Positions 8,107-16,863 of a DNA stretch of 64,000 nt are shown here, in pieces. The notes under the pieces were generated by a model. That model was not told the origin of the DNA, made no database searches, and was given only the letters and a program-made list of their open reading frames with translations. Source of the DNA: Peribacillus simplex (lineage in GTDB: Bacteria > Bacillota > Bacilli > Bacillales > DSM-1321); assembly GCF_001578185.1 (NCBI RefSeq), contig NZ_CP011008.1:4864001-4928000 (forward strand). Reading direction: 5' to 3'. The position numbers were made by a program, and so were the translations under genes. How positions within the stretch are numbered: position 1 is the first letter of the stretch; each line of letters opens with the position of its first letter.

Positions 8107-8721
8107 TTAATTATTTATATATTTCTCAAAAACATAGCCAAAATCTTTAACATGGTACTTTTTCCGACTGTCCATCAACCATTCGAAAGCTGCGGAATTA
8201 ATTTCCTTGAAACTTGCAGCCATTTGGCTTCCCTCTGTCCGAACCTGGTTCAAAGTGGAAGAAGCAAGGTTTACGCTTTGCTGTGCAAATTGAAGGGCAT
8301 ATTCATTCTCATGGCAAATTTCCGATATTTTAACTAATGATTTGAACAAGTCCTTTAATTCTTCAATGAACTTCTTATGGACATCAATGGAGAACGTCTT
8401 TGCACCGATCGTAAATTTAATTTCCGCATCCAAATCCACGGTCCCTGCCGTTTCAAGTGTTACGCTGGAAATATTGTACTGGCTGTAGCTATATCTTGTA
8501 AGTGTACGTTTTTTGCTTATGGCACTTGTCCCGTCCAAATGTATGAACGCTTGATTCGTGAAACAGTACTCATCGGTTTTCGATTTTATCAGGAAATAAA
8601 TTTTTTCCTCGTCTTCATGCATGATATAGTCATCTGCATCCACCTTGTCATAATTGGCAGGGCTAATCACACTTCCAATATCACTAAGTCCAAGGGCATC
8701 AGCCGCAATTTTCTTAAACAT
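8107..8721 (-). CDS. PH-domain protein, YvbH-like
   Basis: A 204-residue protein: an N-terminal bacterial PH-like domain (about 25-125, including DDYIMHEDEEKIYFLIKSKT and FTNQAFIHLDGT) and a C-terminal helical region resembling the YvbH oligomerisation segment. B. subtilis YvbH is the same length. ATG 8721 is preferred over TTG 8739 because AGGGGG lies seven bases upstream of it. No membrane segment or signal peptide. Bacterial PH domains of this type form ring oligomers; the cellular role is unknown. Confidence 0.75.
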   Translation of the reverse strand: MFKKIAADALGLSDIGSVISPANYDKVDADDYIMHEDEEKIYFLIKSKTDEYCFTNQAFIHLDGTSAISKKRTLTRYSYSQYNISSVTLETAGTVDLDAEIKFTIGAKTFSIDVHKKFIEELKDLFKSLVKISEICHENEYALQFAQQSVNLASSTLNQVRTEGSQMAASFKEINSAAFEWLMDSRKKYHVKDFGYVFEKYINN

Positions 8722-8749
8722 CCCTATTCCCCCTATCAAAATTCAGGCA

Positions 8750-9226
8750 TTATAAGTATTTCTCAAGTATTATCTCATCTCGGATAGGAATTCCCTCAAA
8801 ACTGTAAAATGGTATTTCAGGTTTGATTTTCCGTGATTCTTCAACCGCATTTTTAACGATTTCCGAAATGACATAACCACGCTTTTGAAAAAACTTCAAT
8901 GCCTGTAAATTATCGTTCGTTGTAATCGCTTTAATAGTATGGCAATTTTTCTCCTTGGCGGTATTTTCCATTACATAAAGCAACGATGAGCCCACTCCTT
9001 GATTCTCATGCTCACTATTCAAAGAAATGATTTGGCATACATGGTCGGACAGCTTATACGTTCCCAAACCCATGATTTTTTCATTCTCGTCCATCACTCC
9101 AAAACCCTCAAGTTCCGCATAATGAAACAAACCTCTTGAAAAAACGACTTGAGTCGTCTCCCAGTGCTGAATGAAAAAACTCTTAACTGTATCCGTCGCA
9201 ATCATTCTTTTAGCTACGATTTGCAT
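8750..9226 (-). CDS. GNAT-family N-acetyltransferase
   Basis: A 158-residue protein with the GNAT acetyl-CoA site motif ENQGVGSSLLYVMENTAKE (Q-x-V-G-x-S) near residues 75-95 and the following ITTNDNLQALKFFQKRGY segment typical of motif B. It lies 28 bases upstream of the yvbH-like gene on the same strand and may be co-transcribed. The substrate, which could be a small molecule or a protein, cannot be inferred. Confidence 0.85.
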   Translation of the reverse strand: MQIVAKRMIATDTVKSFFIQHWETTQVVFSRGLFHYAELEGFGVMDENEKIMGLGTYKLSDHVCQIISLNSEHENQGVGSSLLYVMENTAKEKNCHTIKAITTNDNLQALKFFQKRGYVISEIVKNAVEESRKIKPEIPFYSFEGIPIRDEIILEKYL

Positions 9227-9410
9227 AACTATTTACGCCCCCAAAGTTTCTATCTCTATGCTTATAGTATAAATTGCTTATGCTGATAAGGGAACAGTTT
9301 ATTCTTCATTCAGGTCCTTTACGGCCTTCTAACAAAACATAATACCATTCATATTCTAATTAGCAAAAAAAAAGGCTGGAACTCTAGTGAATCCACTCGC
9401 ATCTTCGGAA

Positions 9411-9635
9411 TCAAGAAATAGTATCATCCTTTATATGCTGGTTCCTTTTAGTGACTTCATCTTCGAATTGCTTAGTTTTCAGTTCTTCTTTTTTTGAATA
9501 TTTTATAATTGCCCTCATCGTAAAAACGGCTGCTACTAAAAAGATGAAGCATGTTATACCTGCAGAGATATATTCAGTCTTGTCTTCTGGAAAGTAAAGA
9601 AACAAACCTAGTAAAGTATGATTGAGAAAGTCCAT
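9411..9635 (-). CDS. Small single-pass membrane protein of unknown function
   Basis: A 74-residue protein with one clear hydrophobic segment (SAGITCFIFLVAAVFTMRAII), preceded by a weaker one near the N-terminus and followed by a highly charged cytoplasmic tail. ATG 9635 is favoured because AGGAAGG lies nine bases upstream; ATG 9644 would abut the RBS. It has no recognisable family and stands alone between GNAT and ppiB. The good ribosome site supports translation, but I do not recognise the protein. Confidence 0.5.
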   Translation of the reverse strand: MDFLNHTLLGLFLYFPEDKTEYISAGITCFIFLVAAVFTMRAIIKYSKKEELKTKQFEDEVTKRNQHIKDDTIS

Positions 9636-9732
9636 TCGATACATCCTTCCTGATAGGAATTAAAATGCTTTATCCCATTATATCAATTGCCAGAACAATC
9701 CACTAGTGAAGCAAATTCGCTAAAACCTAAAA

Positions 9733-9765
9733 AAACGAGAGGCACTAAGCCCCCCGCTTCTCTTT
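9733..9765 (-). terminator. Terminator after ppiB
   Basis: On the minus strand AGAGAAGC pairs with GCCTCTCG with one mismatch and a GC-rich loop, followed by seven T residues. Confidence 0.6.
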
Positions 9766-9768
9766 TAT

Positions 9769-10359
9769 TTATAAAATGGTGATTCCTTTAATGACTACAT
9801 CCACTGCTGGCTTGTCTCCCGCAACTGTCTCTACATTAGCAATCGTATCAACAACGTCCAGGCCTTCGATCACCTGTCCAAAAACAGAGTGTTTATGGTC
9901 CAGCCATGGTGTGCCGCCTTGTTCCATATAAGCGTTGATGATTTCTTCCGGATAACCGGCTTCCTTCATCTGCTCACCCATCCTGCTGTCTACATGCTGG
10001 GCTTGTACGACGAAGAATTGGCTGCCATTTGTTCCCGGTCCTGCATTTGCCATGGAAAGGGCTCCACGCAAATTGAATAATTGCATGGAGAACTCGTCCT
10101 CAAATGTAGCTCCCCAAATACTTTCTCCCCCCATTCCAGTACCTGTCGGATCTCCGCCTTGAAGCATGAAATCCTTGATGACACGGTGGAAAATGATTCC
10201 TTCGTAGTAACCGTTTTCAGCATGAGTCAAGAAATTTTCCACTGTCTTTGGAGCCAGCTCAGGGAATAATTTAATTTTAATATCGCCCATCGTCGTTTGC
10301 ATGATGACCGCTTTTTCATTTTCCAAAACTTCACTTGTTAATTGTGGAAAGTTTGTCAT
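9769..10359 (-). CDS. ppiB: Cyclophilin-type peptidyl-prolyl cis-trans isomerase
   Basis: A 196-residue cytosolic cyclophilin that accelerates proline isomerisation in folding proteins. Core motifs are [19 protein letters not shown] (active-site Arg, Phe, Met, Gln), [16 protein letters not shown] and HSVFGQV. It is longer than the 143-residue B. subtilis PpiB. It has an N-terminal extension of about 18 residues and an insertion of about 35 residues between the QFF and VFG motifs ([19 protein letters not shown]). It starts at ATG, divergent from kapB, with its own terminator. Confidence 0.92.
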   Translation of the reverse strand: MTNFPQLTSEVLENEKAVIMQTTMGDIKIKLFPELAPKTVENFLTHAENGYYEGIIFHRVIKDFMLQGGDPTGTGMGGESIWGATFEDEFSMQLFNLRGALSMANAGPGTNGSQFFVVQAQHVDSRMGEQMKEAGYPEEIINAYMEQGGTPWLDHKHSVFGQVIEGLDVVDTIANVETVAGDKPAVDVVIKGITIL

Positions 10360-10537
10360 TGTATATACCCTCTTTCTTTTTTAAAATTAATGGCCTGTAA
10401 CGCCATTTTCCATCTTCATTTGTACACTTTACACGATTTTCATAAAAAAAGCATCTTTGCGAAATTGAACGAATTCGCTGTGAAAAATCGTTGTTCTTAT
10501 GTATCATGAAGGAAGTTAAAAGAAAGGTGGTAGGGAA

Positions 10538-10924
10538 ATGTCAGAACAGGATTTTAAAATCGGCGATAAGGTCACCGCCATATATAAAACCGGAAAATAC
10601 ATCGGGGAAATCACCGATATCAGACCTGCTGCATATCTTGTTAAAGTGTTGGCTGTCATGAAGCATCCCATGCAGGGGGATCTTCATAACCCGAAGCAAA
10701 CAGAAGTGTCCATGTTCCATCAGCGGCGTGCTCTTGCATTCCGGGAGCAAACCAATGTACCTAAGAATATGGTAAGGGGCTTTGAAGAGGAAATTCCTGA
10801 GTATAAGGAGTCCTTAAGAGAAGCTGTTGAGAAAATGAAACGTACCTTAAGCGAAGCAAACACAGAGTGGAATGATAAAAGCTTACAGCTGCTTGAAGAT
10901 CTGGCGGCGGATTATTTCAAATAA
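10538..10924 (+). CDS. kapB: Kinase-associated protein KapB
   Basis: A 128-residue protein, the same length as B. subtilis KapB. The N-terminal beta-rich domain (FKIGDKVTAIYKTGKYIGEI...) is followed by a helical C-terminus. There is no signal peptide, so the old lipoprotein label is not supported. In B. subtilis KapB is needed for activity of the sporulation kinase KinB and is encoded with it. Here no kinase gene is adjacent: the upstream neighbour is divergent ppiB and the convergent neighbour is kapD. RBS AAAGGTGG precedes ATG. Confidence 0.88.
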   Translation: MSEQDFKIGDKVTAIYKTGKYIGEITDIRPAAYLVKVLAVMKHPMQGDLHNPKQTEVSMFHQRRALAFREQTNVPKNMVRGFEEEIPEYKESLREAVEKMKRTLSEANTEWNDKSLQLLEDLAADYFK

Positions 10925-10930
10925 AGCATA

Positions 10931-10963
10931 AAAGCCAAATCAGTAGTATATGATTTGGCTTTT
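10931..10963. terminator. Bidirectional terminator between kapB and kapD
   Basis: A perfect 12-bp stem (AAAGCCAAATCA / TGATTTGGCTTT) with an 8-nt loop lies between the convergent genes. Confidence 0.85.
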
Positions 10964-11585
10964 ATAACGCTAAATGATTCAATACCTTTGATAAATCAAT
11001 GCGATCGCCAATTGTCGTCGGTTCATGATTTTGCATATAACTTTTATCTTTCTCTACTAACTTAAATATATTATATGTCGTAATTGCATCATCTAACGCC
11101 CTGTGATGCTTGCCTGTCCCTTCTTTGCCATAGGCCTGTACAGCCTTCCAAAGTCCGGTTTGATTTTGATCTCCGAAAAAGCGTTTATACTCCAGGCAAA
11201 GATCTATTTGTTTTCCTGAAAAAGGGAAATCCAATCCTGATTTCTGACAGTTCTGGCGAAGTACCTTCATGTCCATATTTCCCCAAGTCACAATCGTCGT
11301 CGGGTGCTGCTCATCTATTTTCTTCAATAAAGAAATCAACTCTTCAAATGAAATCCCCCGGTCCACCTGATCTTGGGTTATATTCAAGAACTTCTTGCAT
11401 CTCCCCGTCAGGACTGGAAATTTCAATGGGTTAACAAAAGAAGAGAATTGTTCCTGAATTGTCTCATTAATGACGCTGACTAAACCGACCTCAATGATTT
11501 CTGGATAAAAACCTACTGGATTCGCTTTTCCTTCCGGCATCGTAAATTCAAAATCAATGAATACATATTGCTGTTGTTCCTCCAT
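10962..11585 (-). CDS. kapD: DEDDh 3'-5' exonuclease-like KapD
   Basis: A 207-residue RNase T/DnaQ-fold protein: ExoI motif FIDFEFTM near residue 10, ExoII region with TWGNMDMKVL, and ExoIII HHRALDDAITTYNI (H and D). All acidic residues expected for a DEDDh nuclease are present. In B. subtilis KapD is described as an inhibitor of the KinA sporulation pathway, and the exonuclease fold suggests action on RNA or DNA. RBS AAGGGGGTC precedes ATG. It is convergent with kapB, a different arrangement from that in B. subtilis. Confidence 0.88.
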   Translation of the reverse strand: MEEQQQYVFIDFEFTMPEGKANPVGFYPEIIEVGLVSVINETIQEQFSSFVNPLKFPVLTGRCKKFLNITQDQVDRGISFEELISLLKKIDEQHPTTIVTWGNMDMKVLRQNCQKSGLDFPFSGKQIDLCLEYKRFFGDQNQTGLWKAVQAYGKEGTGKHHRALDDAITTYNIFKLVEKDKSYMQNHEPTTIGDRIDLSKVLNHLAL

Positions 11586-11856
11586 CTTAATGACCCCCTT
11601 CTTATTCTTGACGTCAACATATAAACAAAAATTGGTTTTATTTTCTCATGAGAATATTATAACAGAAGATTTAGAAAGTTTTTCATTGGTTCATAATACA
11701 CCATTCAGATACGACTTCTGCCATCATTCTTGATTCATTCAAAACTATATATTATTTTCCTTAATTGGTTTTAGTGGTTGGACGAACCGAAGCACCATTC
11801 TTTAATCCCTGCACATCCCAAGAACATACTAAAATATATTAGTTAGGAAGTTGAAC

Positions 11857-13112
11857 TATGCGCACGTATCTTGGTTATATCACGATTTTCTTCACAGTTC
11901 CTGTATTGTCCTTTTCATTTTCCTTTCCTATCACAAGTGATCCTTAGCCCAAACTCCCTATCATGTACTTCACGAGCGAATCCCATTGATTCGATAGAGC
12001 TGGCTCAGGACTAATTACATGACGGCCGCAAATGGAAAGTGATCAGTGAAATTTCCAATGGTGAAAAACGGACTTACCTTAAACTTGATGACATCCCCTT
12101 TTTCTGGAAAACCATTTCCCTTTCAGCATAACAGAGGATCACAAATTTTTATGATCATGCAGGTGTTGGCCTGTCCGGCATGGAAGGCGCATCTAATCAA
12201 CCTTCACAAAATAAAACAATCGAACAAGGCGGCAGTTCCATTACCCAGTAATTCACCAGGAGTGTTTGCCCTTCCCATGAAAGGACGTATAACCGAAAAC
12301 TTAATGAACTCTTTTACGCCTATCAGTTAGAGCGAAAAAATTCAAAACCGGAAATCATGGAGCTATATTTGAATACGATATATTTCCAGTAATGGATCAT
12401 ATGGAATCGAAGCTGCCTCCCAGTATTATTTCAGTAAACCGACTGGGAAGTTATCAAAGGCAGAACTCACTTACTGGCAGCAATCCTTAATAATCCTAAA
12501 AACTATAAACTCTTAATGTGTCGAAGATCGGAAGTACGATTAAATTAGACTTGTCCACCTCGGTCGACTTATTATCCCGATTACGTGACATATGCTCATC
12601 AGGAATGAAAAACCTAGTCGCATCCTTTGAAGGTCTCATAATCCCTGCAAGGTTCTGATGTGGCTATACGCCAGGTGAGGCAGAGCTGGATAAAAGGATT
12701 GAAAAGCTTTTGATTCCGGTGTAACCATCAATACCGCACTCGATACCCAGCTGTAAACTAAAGCCCAAGACTGCTGTACAATCAAAAATCGGTGCAATGA
12801 TATCGAGGAAGCTTTAGTGGTTATACAGCATCATACGCACGAGCTTGTCTCTTTGATTGGGGAAAAGGATTATAAAAAAAATTCTTTCAATCGGGCATAC
12901 CAAAACTATCGGCAGCCAGGGTGCCATTAACCCCACTCCTTGATTCTGCCCCCCTATATAGAAGAAACGGATGCTGACATCAATCAGGCAGTTAGTTGAG
13001 CAAGCTATTGAGCAAAAACTATTGTCCAAAGAATTATAGCGCTGACAGCTATGCGTTGGACACACTAAGTATTGCCTTTGCTCAGTCCTATATCACACCC
13101 GCCATAAGGATG
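11857..13112 (+). pseudogene. pbpD: Remnant of pbpD (class A penicillin-binding protein 4), multiply frameshifted and 3'-truncated
   Basis: Successive frames still spell pieces of a class A PBP in the correct order. They begin with a membrane-anchor-like start at ATG 11857. The transglycosylase motif EQGGSSITQ follows near 12225, interrupted by TAA. Then come RKLNELFYAYQLE...MELYLNTIYF near 12290-12390, YGIEAASQYYFSKPTGKLSKAEL near 12400, ALDTQL near 12740, NRAYQ-YRQPG near 12890, and YCPKNYSADSYALDTLSIAFAQSYITPAIRM ending near 13112. Many stops and frameshifts lie between them, the catalytic SxxK region is damaged, and about the last 180 codons are absent. It sits where pbpD is found in B. 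subtilis, between kapD and the yufK/mrp region. Confidence 0.85.
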
Positions 13113-13368
13113 TATTGAACAATGAATAAGCACCGCCAATTACATATATGACAGATTCCCTTCTTACACTGTTCAGGGCTTTACCTTCCGAAGCCTTGGT
13201 AAGGAATAATAAAGACTGCTCCATATAGTATCGGAGATCAACTTCAATCCGGCAAAAACCATAAAAAATAATAGGTAACATGAGCATTTGCATTTTCCAT
13301 AAATGGGAGAGGCTGAATAGTAGGATTGAAATGATTGGAAAGTAGCTAAGTAAATAAGCGTTTTTCAT
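13093..13368 (-). pseudogene. Probable remnant of a yufK-like (DUF5366) membrane protein gene
   Basis: The frame starts at ATG 13368 (TGGAG upstream) with MKNAYLLSYFPIISILLFSLS, like the N-terminus of YufK-type integral membrane proteins. It then jumps to a segment resembling the C-terminal part (LLFLTKASEGKALNSVRRESVIYVIGGAYSLF). Family proteins are about 180 residues; this frame gives 91, so the middle transmembrane helices appear deleted. It runs into the pbpD remnant from the opposite side, suggesting one deletion removed both 3' ends. The family assignment is from memory of the N-terminal pattern and is moderate. Confidence 0.5.
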
Positions 13369-13697
13369 GGATTCTCCATCCATGCATCATTTTCCCTACA
13401 TTATGCAAACTATTCCACTTTTTAACAGTGAATTCTCTACTAATTCACCCTTTAAAACTTTTAAATTAAAATTTTTCGGGACGATTTCCCCTCCTTTTCT
13501 ACCTATATATAAAACTCCATTTTAGTCGGCCTTCACTGTTCTTAAAGCCATGCAAACCCACATAAATTGCGTTATACTTTTAAGCGAGGCAAGTATCGAA
13601 TCAAAAATACATATTCAACGAAAGTTTTCTAACGTCTAAGATTGCGTAAAAAAAGCATAATAAGACGAATGACTTCGTTATAAAAAGGGGGGAGTTT
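13369..13697 (+). promoter_or_regulatory. Upstream region of the mrp operon
   Basis: A 329-bp AT-rich spacer without a gene. A possible -10 TATACT at about 13573 is preceded by a weak -35-like TGCAAA, and AAAAGGGGGG at 13682-13691 is the mrpA ribosome site. I see no riboswitch-like structure or clear operator. Confidence 0.3.
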
Positions 13698-16103
13698 ATG
13701 TCTTTACTGCATTGGGCGGTATTATCACCGTTTCTATTTGCACTTATTGTACCAATATTATACAAACTATTCCGACAAATACATACAGGATGGTTTGTAT
13801 TGATTTTACCGATTCTCCTTTTCACCTATTTTTCAAGGTTCATTAACTTGACCAAACAAGGGGATATCATTACGGAAAGGGCTGCATGGATTCCTTCACT
13901 CGGAATTCATATTGATTTCTATGTAGATGGACTAGGACTTTTGTTCGCCTTGCTCATTACGGGGATAGGTTCACTTGTCGTTCTTTATTCGGTTTTCTAT
14001 TTATCGAAAGAGAAAGAAAAGCTGAACCAATTTTACGTCTTCCTTTTGCTTTTCATGGGAGCGATGCTGGGCGTCGTCCTTTCCGATAACCTAATTGTCC
14101 TTTATTCATTTTGGGAATTCACGAGTTTATCATCTTTTCTATTGATAGGATATTGGAACGAAAGGGAGCGTTCACGTTATGGAGCGCAGAAATCCCTGCT
14201 GATCACCGTGCTTGGAGGCTTAAGCCTGCTTGGAGGAATCATTCTCCTTTCCATTATGGGAAACACATTCAGCATACGTGAATTGATAGCACAAACCGGG
14301 GAACTTATGGACCACTCGCTCTTCATTCCTGCACTTTTGCTTGTGCTGCTTGGCGCATTCACCAAATCCGCACAGTTCCCGTTCCATATCTGGCTTCCTG
14401 ACGCGATGGAAGCTCCGACACCTGTCAGCGCTTACCTTCATTCCGCGACAATGGTCAAGGCCGGAATTTATCTGGTTGCTCGCTTAAGTCCTGTTTTTGC
14501 AGAATCCGGATTATGGTTCTGGCTCGTTTCGATTACCGGATTGATTACCTTGTTCTGGGGCTCATTCTCTGCAATCAAGCAGACTGATTTAAAGGGGATT
14601 CTTGCTTTTTCCACCATCAGTCAGCTCGGATTGATCATGTCGCTTTTGGGACTTGGTGCGGCGGCTCTCCACTATGATTCGTTAGGGGAAAATATATACT
14701 TGGCAGCCACGGTTGCAGCAGTATTCCACCTAATTAATCATGCGACCTTTAAAGGCAGCCTTTTCATGGTTGCAGGCATCATTGATCATGAAACCGGTAC
14801 GCGTGATATCAGGAAGCTTGGCGGATTGATGCAGTTGATGCCGATTACTTTCACCGTCGCCGCCATAGGTGCTTTTTCAATGGCTGGACTTCCGCCCTTC
14901 AATGGTTTTTTAAGTAAGGAAATGTTCTTGGCCAGCATGGTGCATGTATTGGAATTGAATATCTTCAATATGGAGACATGGGGTATACTGTTCCCTGTTA
15001 TAGCATGGGTTGCCAGTGTATTCACTTTTATTTACAGCATGATCGTCGTGCTCAAGCCCTTTACAGGCAAACTTCAGTTACAACTATTGGACAAGAAGCC
15101 CCACGAGGCACCGGTAGGGATGTTGATTTCCCCGGTCATCCTTGCTTCGTTGGTCATCATTTTCGGTATTTTTCCAAACTTGCTCTCTTCATCGATCATT
15201 GAACCTGCGGTAGCTAGCATACAGCCAAGCTTGGCGGGTCCGGATTTCCAAGTCCATATCGAATTCTGGCATGGATTTAAACCTGAATTTTGGATGACGG
15301 TCGGCATCATTGCATTTGGAATCATTTTATACAAAACGTTTCCGAGGTGGCAAAAGATCCACCAGTGGATGCCTGAACGTTTATCCCTGAATGCTTTTTA
15401 TGACAACGGGATAAGGGGGCTGGAACGATCAGCATCCTCCGTCATGAAATTTTTAATGACAGGTTCGATTCGGATGTATTTGCTTTCCATATTCCTTTTC
15501 TTCATTCTTTCATTGGGCTTTACACTCTATTGGAAGGATGCCTTTAAATTGGATACAGGAAATTTTGCCCCGATCGGCTTATATGAATTGGTATTAGCGG
15601 CAATCATCGTGATTAGCTCGATCGCCATCTTGTTTGCAAGATCCCGTTTAACCTCCATTATTATTCTAGGAGCGGTCGGTTATACGATTTCCCTATTTTT
15701 CGTTTTGCTGCGGGCACCGGATTTAGCCTTGACTCAACTGGTCATCGAAACGATTTCGGTATCCCTGTTTTTGCTCTGTTTCTTCCACCTTCCGTTAATG
15801 GCAAGCAGAAAGGAAGAACGGATGACATTCAGGTTGAATAACGCCCTGATATCCATTGGTGTAGGAGTCATCGTGACACTGATTGCCTTATCGGCACATA
15901 GCAATAAACTATTTGATTCCATATCAAGTTACTATCTTGAAAATGCTTATAAGGAAGCAGGCGGGAAAAACGTCGTAAATGTCATTCTTGTTGACTTCCG
16001 CGGACTTGATACGATGTTTGAAATCAGTGTCCTTTCCATCGCTGCGCTCGGAATATTCGCGATGATCAAATTGCGTTTGACAGGGGGAAAAGATAAATCA
16101 TGA
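13698..16103 (+). CDS. mrpA: Na+/H+ antiporter subunit MrpA
   Basis: An 801-residue polytopic membrane protein. The N-terminal part is a NuoL/ND5-like proton-channel domain (about 1-500). It includes the conserved KSAQFPFHIWLPDAMEAPTPVSAYLHSATMVKAG-type stretch (Lys and His of the proton path) and the FKGSLFMVAG...DIRKLGGL motif. The C-terminal part (about 600-800) carries the MbhE/MrpB-like domains. It is the first gene of the seven-gene operon, preceded by a strong GGGGGG RBS, and overlaps mrpB in an ATGA. The full Mrp complex exports Na+ for H+ and supports alkali and salt tolerance. Confidence 0.95.
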   Translation: MSLLHWAVLSPFLFALIVPILYKLFRQIHTGWFVLILPILLFTYFSRFINLTKQGDIITERAAWIPSLGIHIDFYVDGLGLLFALLITGIGSLVVLYSVFYLSKEKEKLNQFYVFLLLFMGAMLGVVLSDNLIVLYSFWEFTSLSSFLLIGYWNERERSRYGAQKSLLITVLGGLSLLGGIILLSIMGNTFSIRELIAQTGELMDHSLFIPALLLVLLGAFTKSAQFPFHIWLPDAMEAPTPVSAYLHSATMVKAGIYLVARLSPVFAESGLWFWLVSITGLITLFWGSFSAIKQTDLKGILAFSTISQLGLIMSLLGLGAAALHYDSLGENIYLAATVAAVFHLINHATFKGSLFMVAGIIDHETGTRDIRKLGGLMQLMPITFTVAAIGAFSMAGLPPFNGFLSKEMFLASMVHVLELNIFNMETWGILFPVIAWVASVFTFIYSMIVVLKPFTGKLQLQLLDKKPHEAPVGMLISPVILASLVIIFGIFPNLLSSSIIEPAVASIQPSLAGPDFQVHIEFWHGFKPEFWMTVGIIAFGIILYKTFPRWQKIHQWMPERLSLNAFYDNGIRGLERSASSVMKFLMTGSIRMYLLSIFLFFILSLGFTLYWKDAFKLDTGNFAPIGLYELVLAAIIVISSIAILFARSRLTSIIILGAVGYTISLFFVLLRAPDLALTQLVIETISVSLFLLCFFHLPLMASRKEERMTFRLNNALISIGVGVIVTLIALSAHSNKLFDSISSYYLENAYKEAGGKNVVNVILVDFRGLDTMFEISVLSIAALGIFAMIKLRLTGGKDKS

Positions 16104-16522
16104 AGCAAAATGACCTGATTCTTCAAACGGTTACGAAAGTCGCCGCCTTTGTTATCTTGCTTTTTGCGGTAGCCATCTTTTTAGGGGGGCATTATTCGCC
16201 AGGAGGCGGGTTTGTCGGCGGTTTAATGACTTCAGCTGCCATAGTCTTGCTGTTGCTCGCTTTCGACATTAAAACCGTCGCAGGCATCTTGCCGATTGAC
16301 TATAAGCTAATGATTGGTTCAGGCTTGCTCATATCAAGCCTGACTGTTGCCGGCGGGTTATTTTTCGGGGTGCCGCTCATGACACATGTATATCAATATA
16401 TCGATTTGCCTCTTCTTGGGCACATCTCGCTTCATACCGCGGTACTGTTTGATCTGGGTGTTTATCTTGTGGTTGTTGGTGTAACGATGACCATTATTCA
16501 AACGATAGGGGAGAGTGAATAA
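16100..16522 (+). CDS. mrpB: Na+/H+ antiporter subunit MrpB
   Basis: A 140-residue membrane protein with four hydrophobic helices. The conserved [19 protein letters not shown] loop near residue 30 marks the MrpB/MnhB family. The start overlaps the mrpA stop (ATGA) and the stop overlaps mrpC (TAATG), showing tight translational coupling within the antiporter operon. Confidence 0.94.
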   Translation: MKQNDLILQTVTKVAAFVILLFAVAIFLGGHYSPGGGFVGGLMTSAAIVLLLLAFDIKTVAGILPIDYKLMIGSGLLISSLTVAGGLFFGVPLMTHVYQYIDLPLLGHISLHTAVLFDLGVYLVVVGVTMTIIQTIGESE

Positions 16523-16863
16523 TGGAACTTTTAATGGCCATTGTCATTGGAATACTATTTATGTGTGCGACCTATTTAATGCTTTCAAAAAGCATTTTAA
16601 GAATCATAATCGGTACTGGGCTGCTCAGTCACGGCGCCCACCTTTTGATTTTGACGATGGGCGGCCTGAAAGGCGATTCCGTTCCATTGCTAAGTGATAA
16701 AGTTGCATCCTATGTCGATCCGCTTCCGCAAGCGCTTATCTTGACTGCGATCGTCATTAGTTTCGGAGTCACATCATTTCTGCTGGTTCTAGCTTACCGG
16801 ACCTACCAGGAACTCGGTACGGATGACATGGAAGAAATGAGAGGTACGGAAACGAATGAATAA
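16522..16863 (+). CDS. mrpC: Na+/H+ antiporter subunit MrpC
   Basis: A 113-residue, three-helix protein of the NuoK/MrpC family. The helix-2 region [18 protein letters not shown] and helix 3 [19 protein letters not shown] are diagnostic. The start shares one base with the mrpB stop, and the 3' end overlaps mrpD by 8 bp. As in complex I NuoK, it is expected to form part of the ion path. Confidence 0.94.
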   Translation: MELLMAIVIGILFMCATYLMLSKSILRIIIGTGLLSHGAHLLILTMGGLKGDSVPLLSDKVASYVDPLPQALILTAIVISFGVTSFLLVLAYRTYQELGTDDMEEMRGTETNE

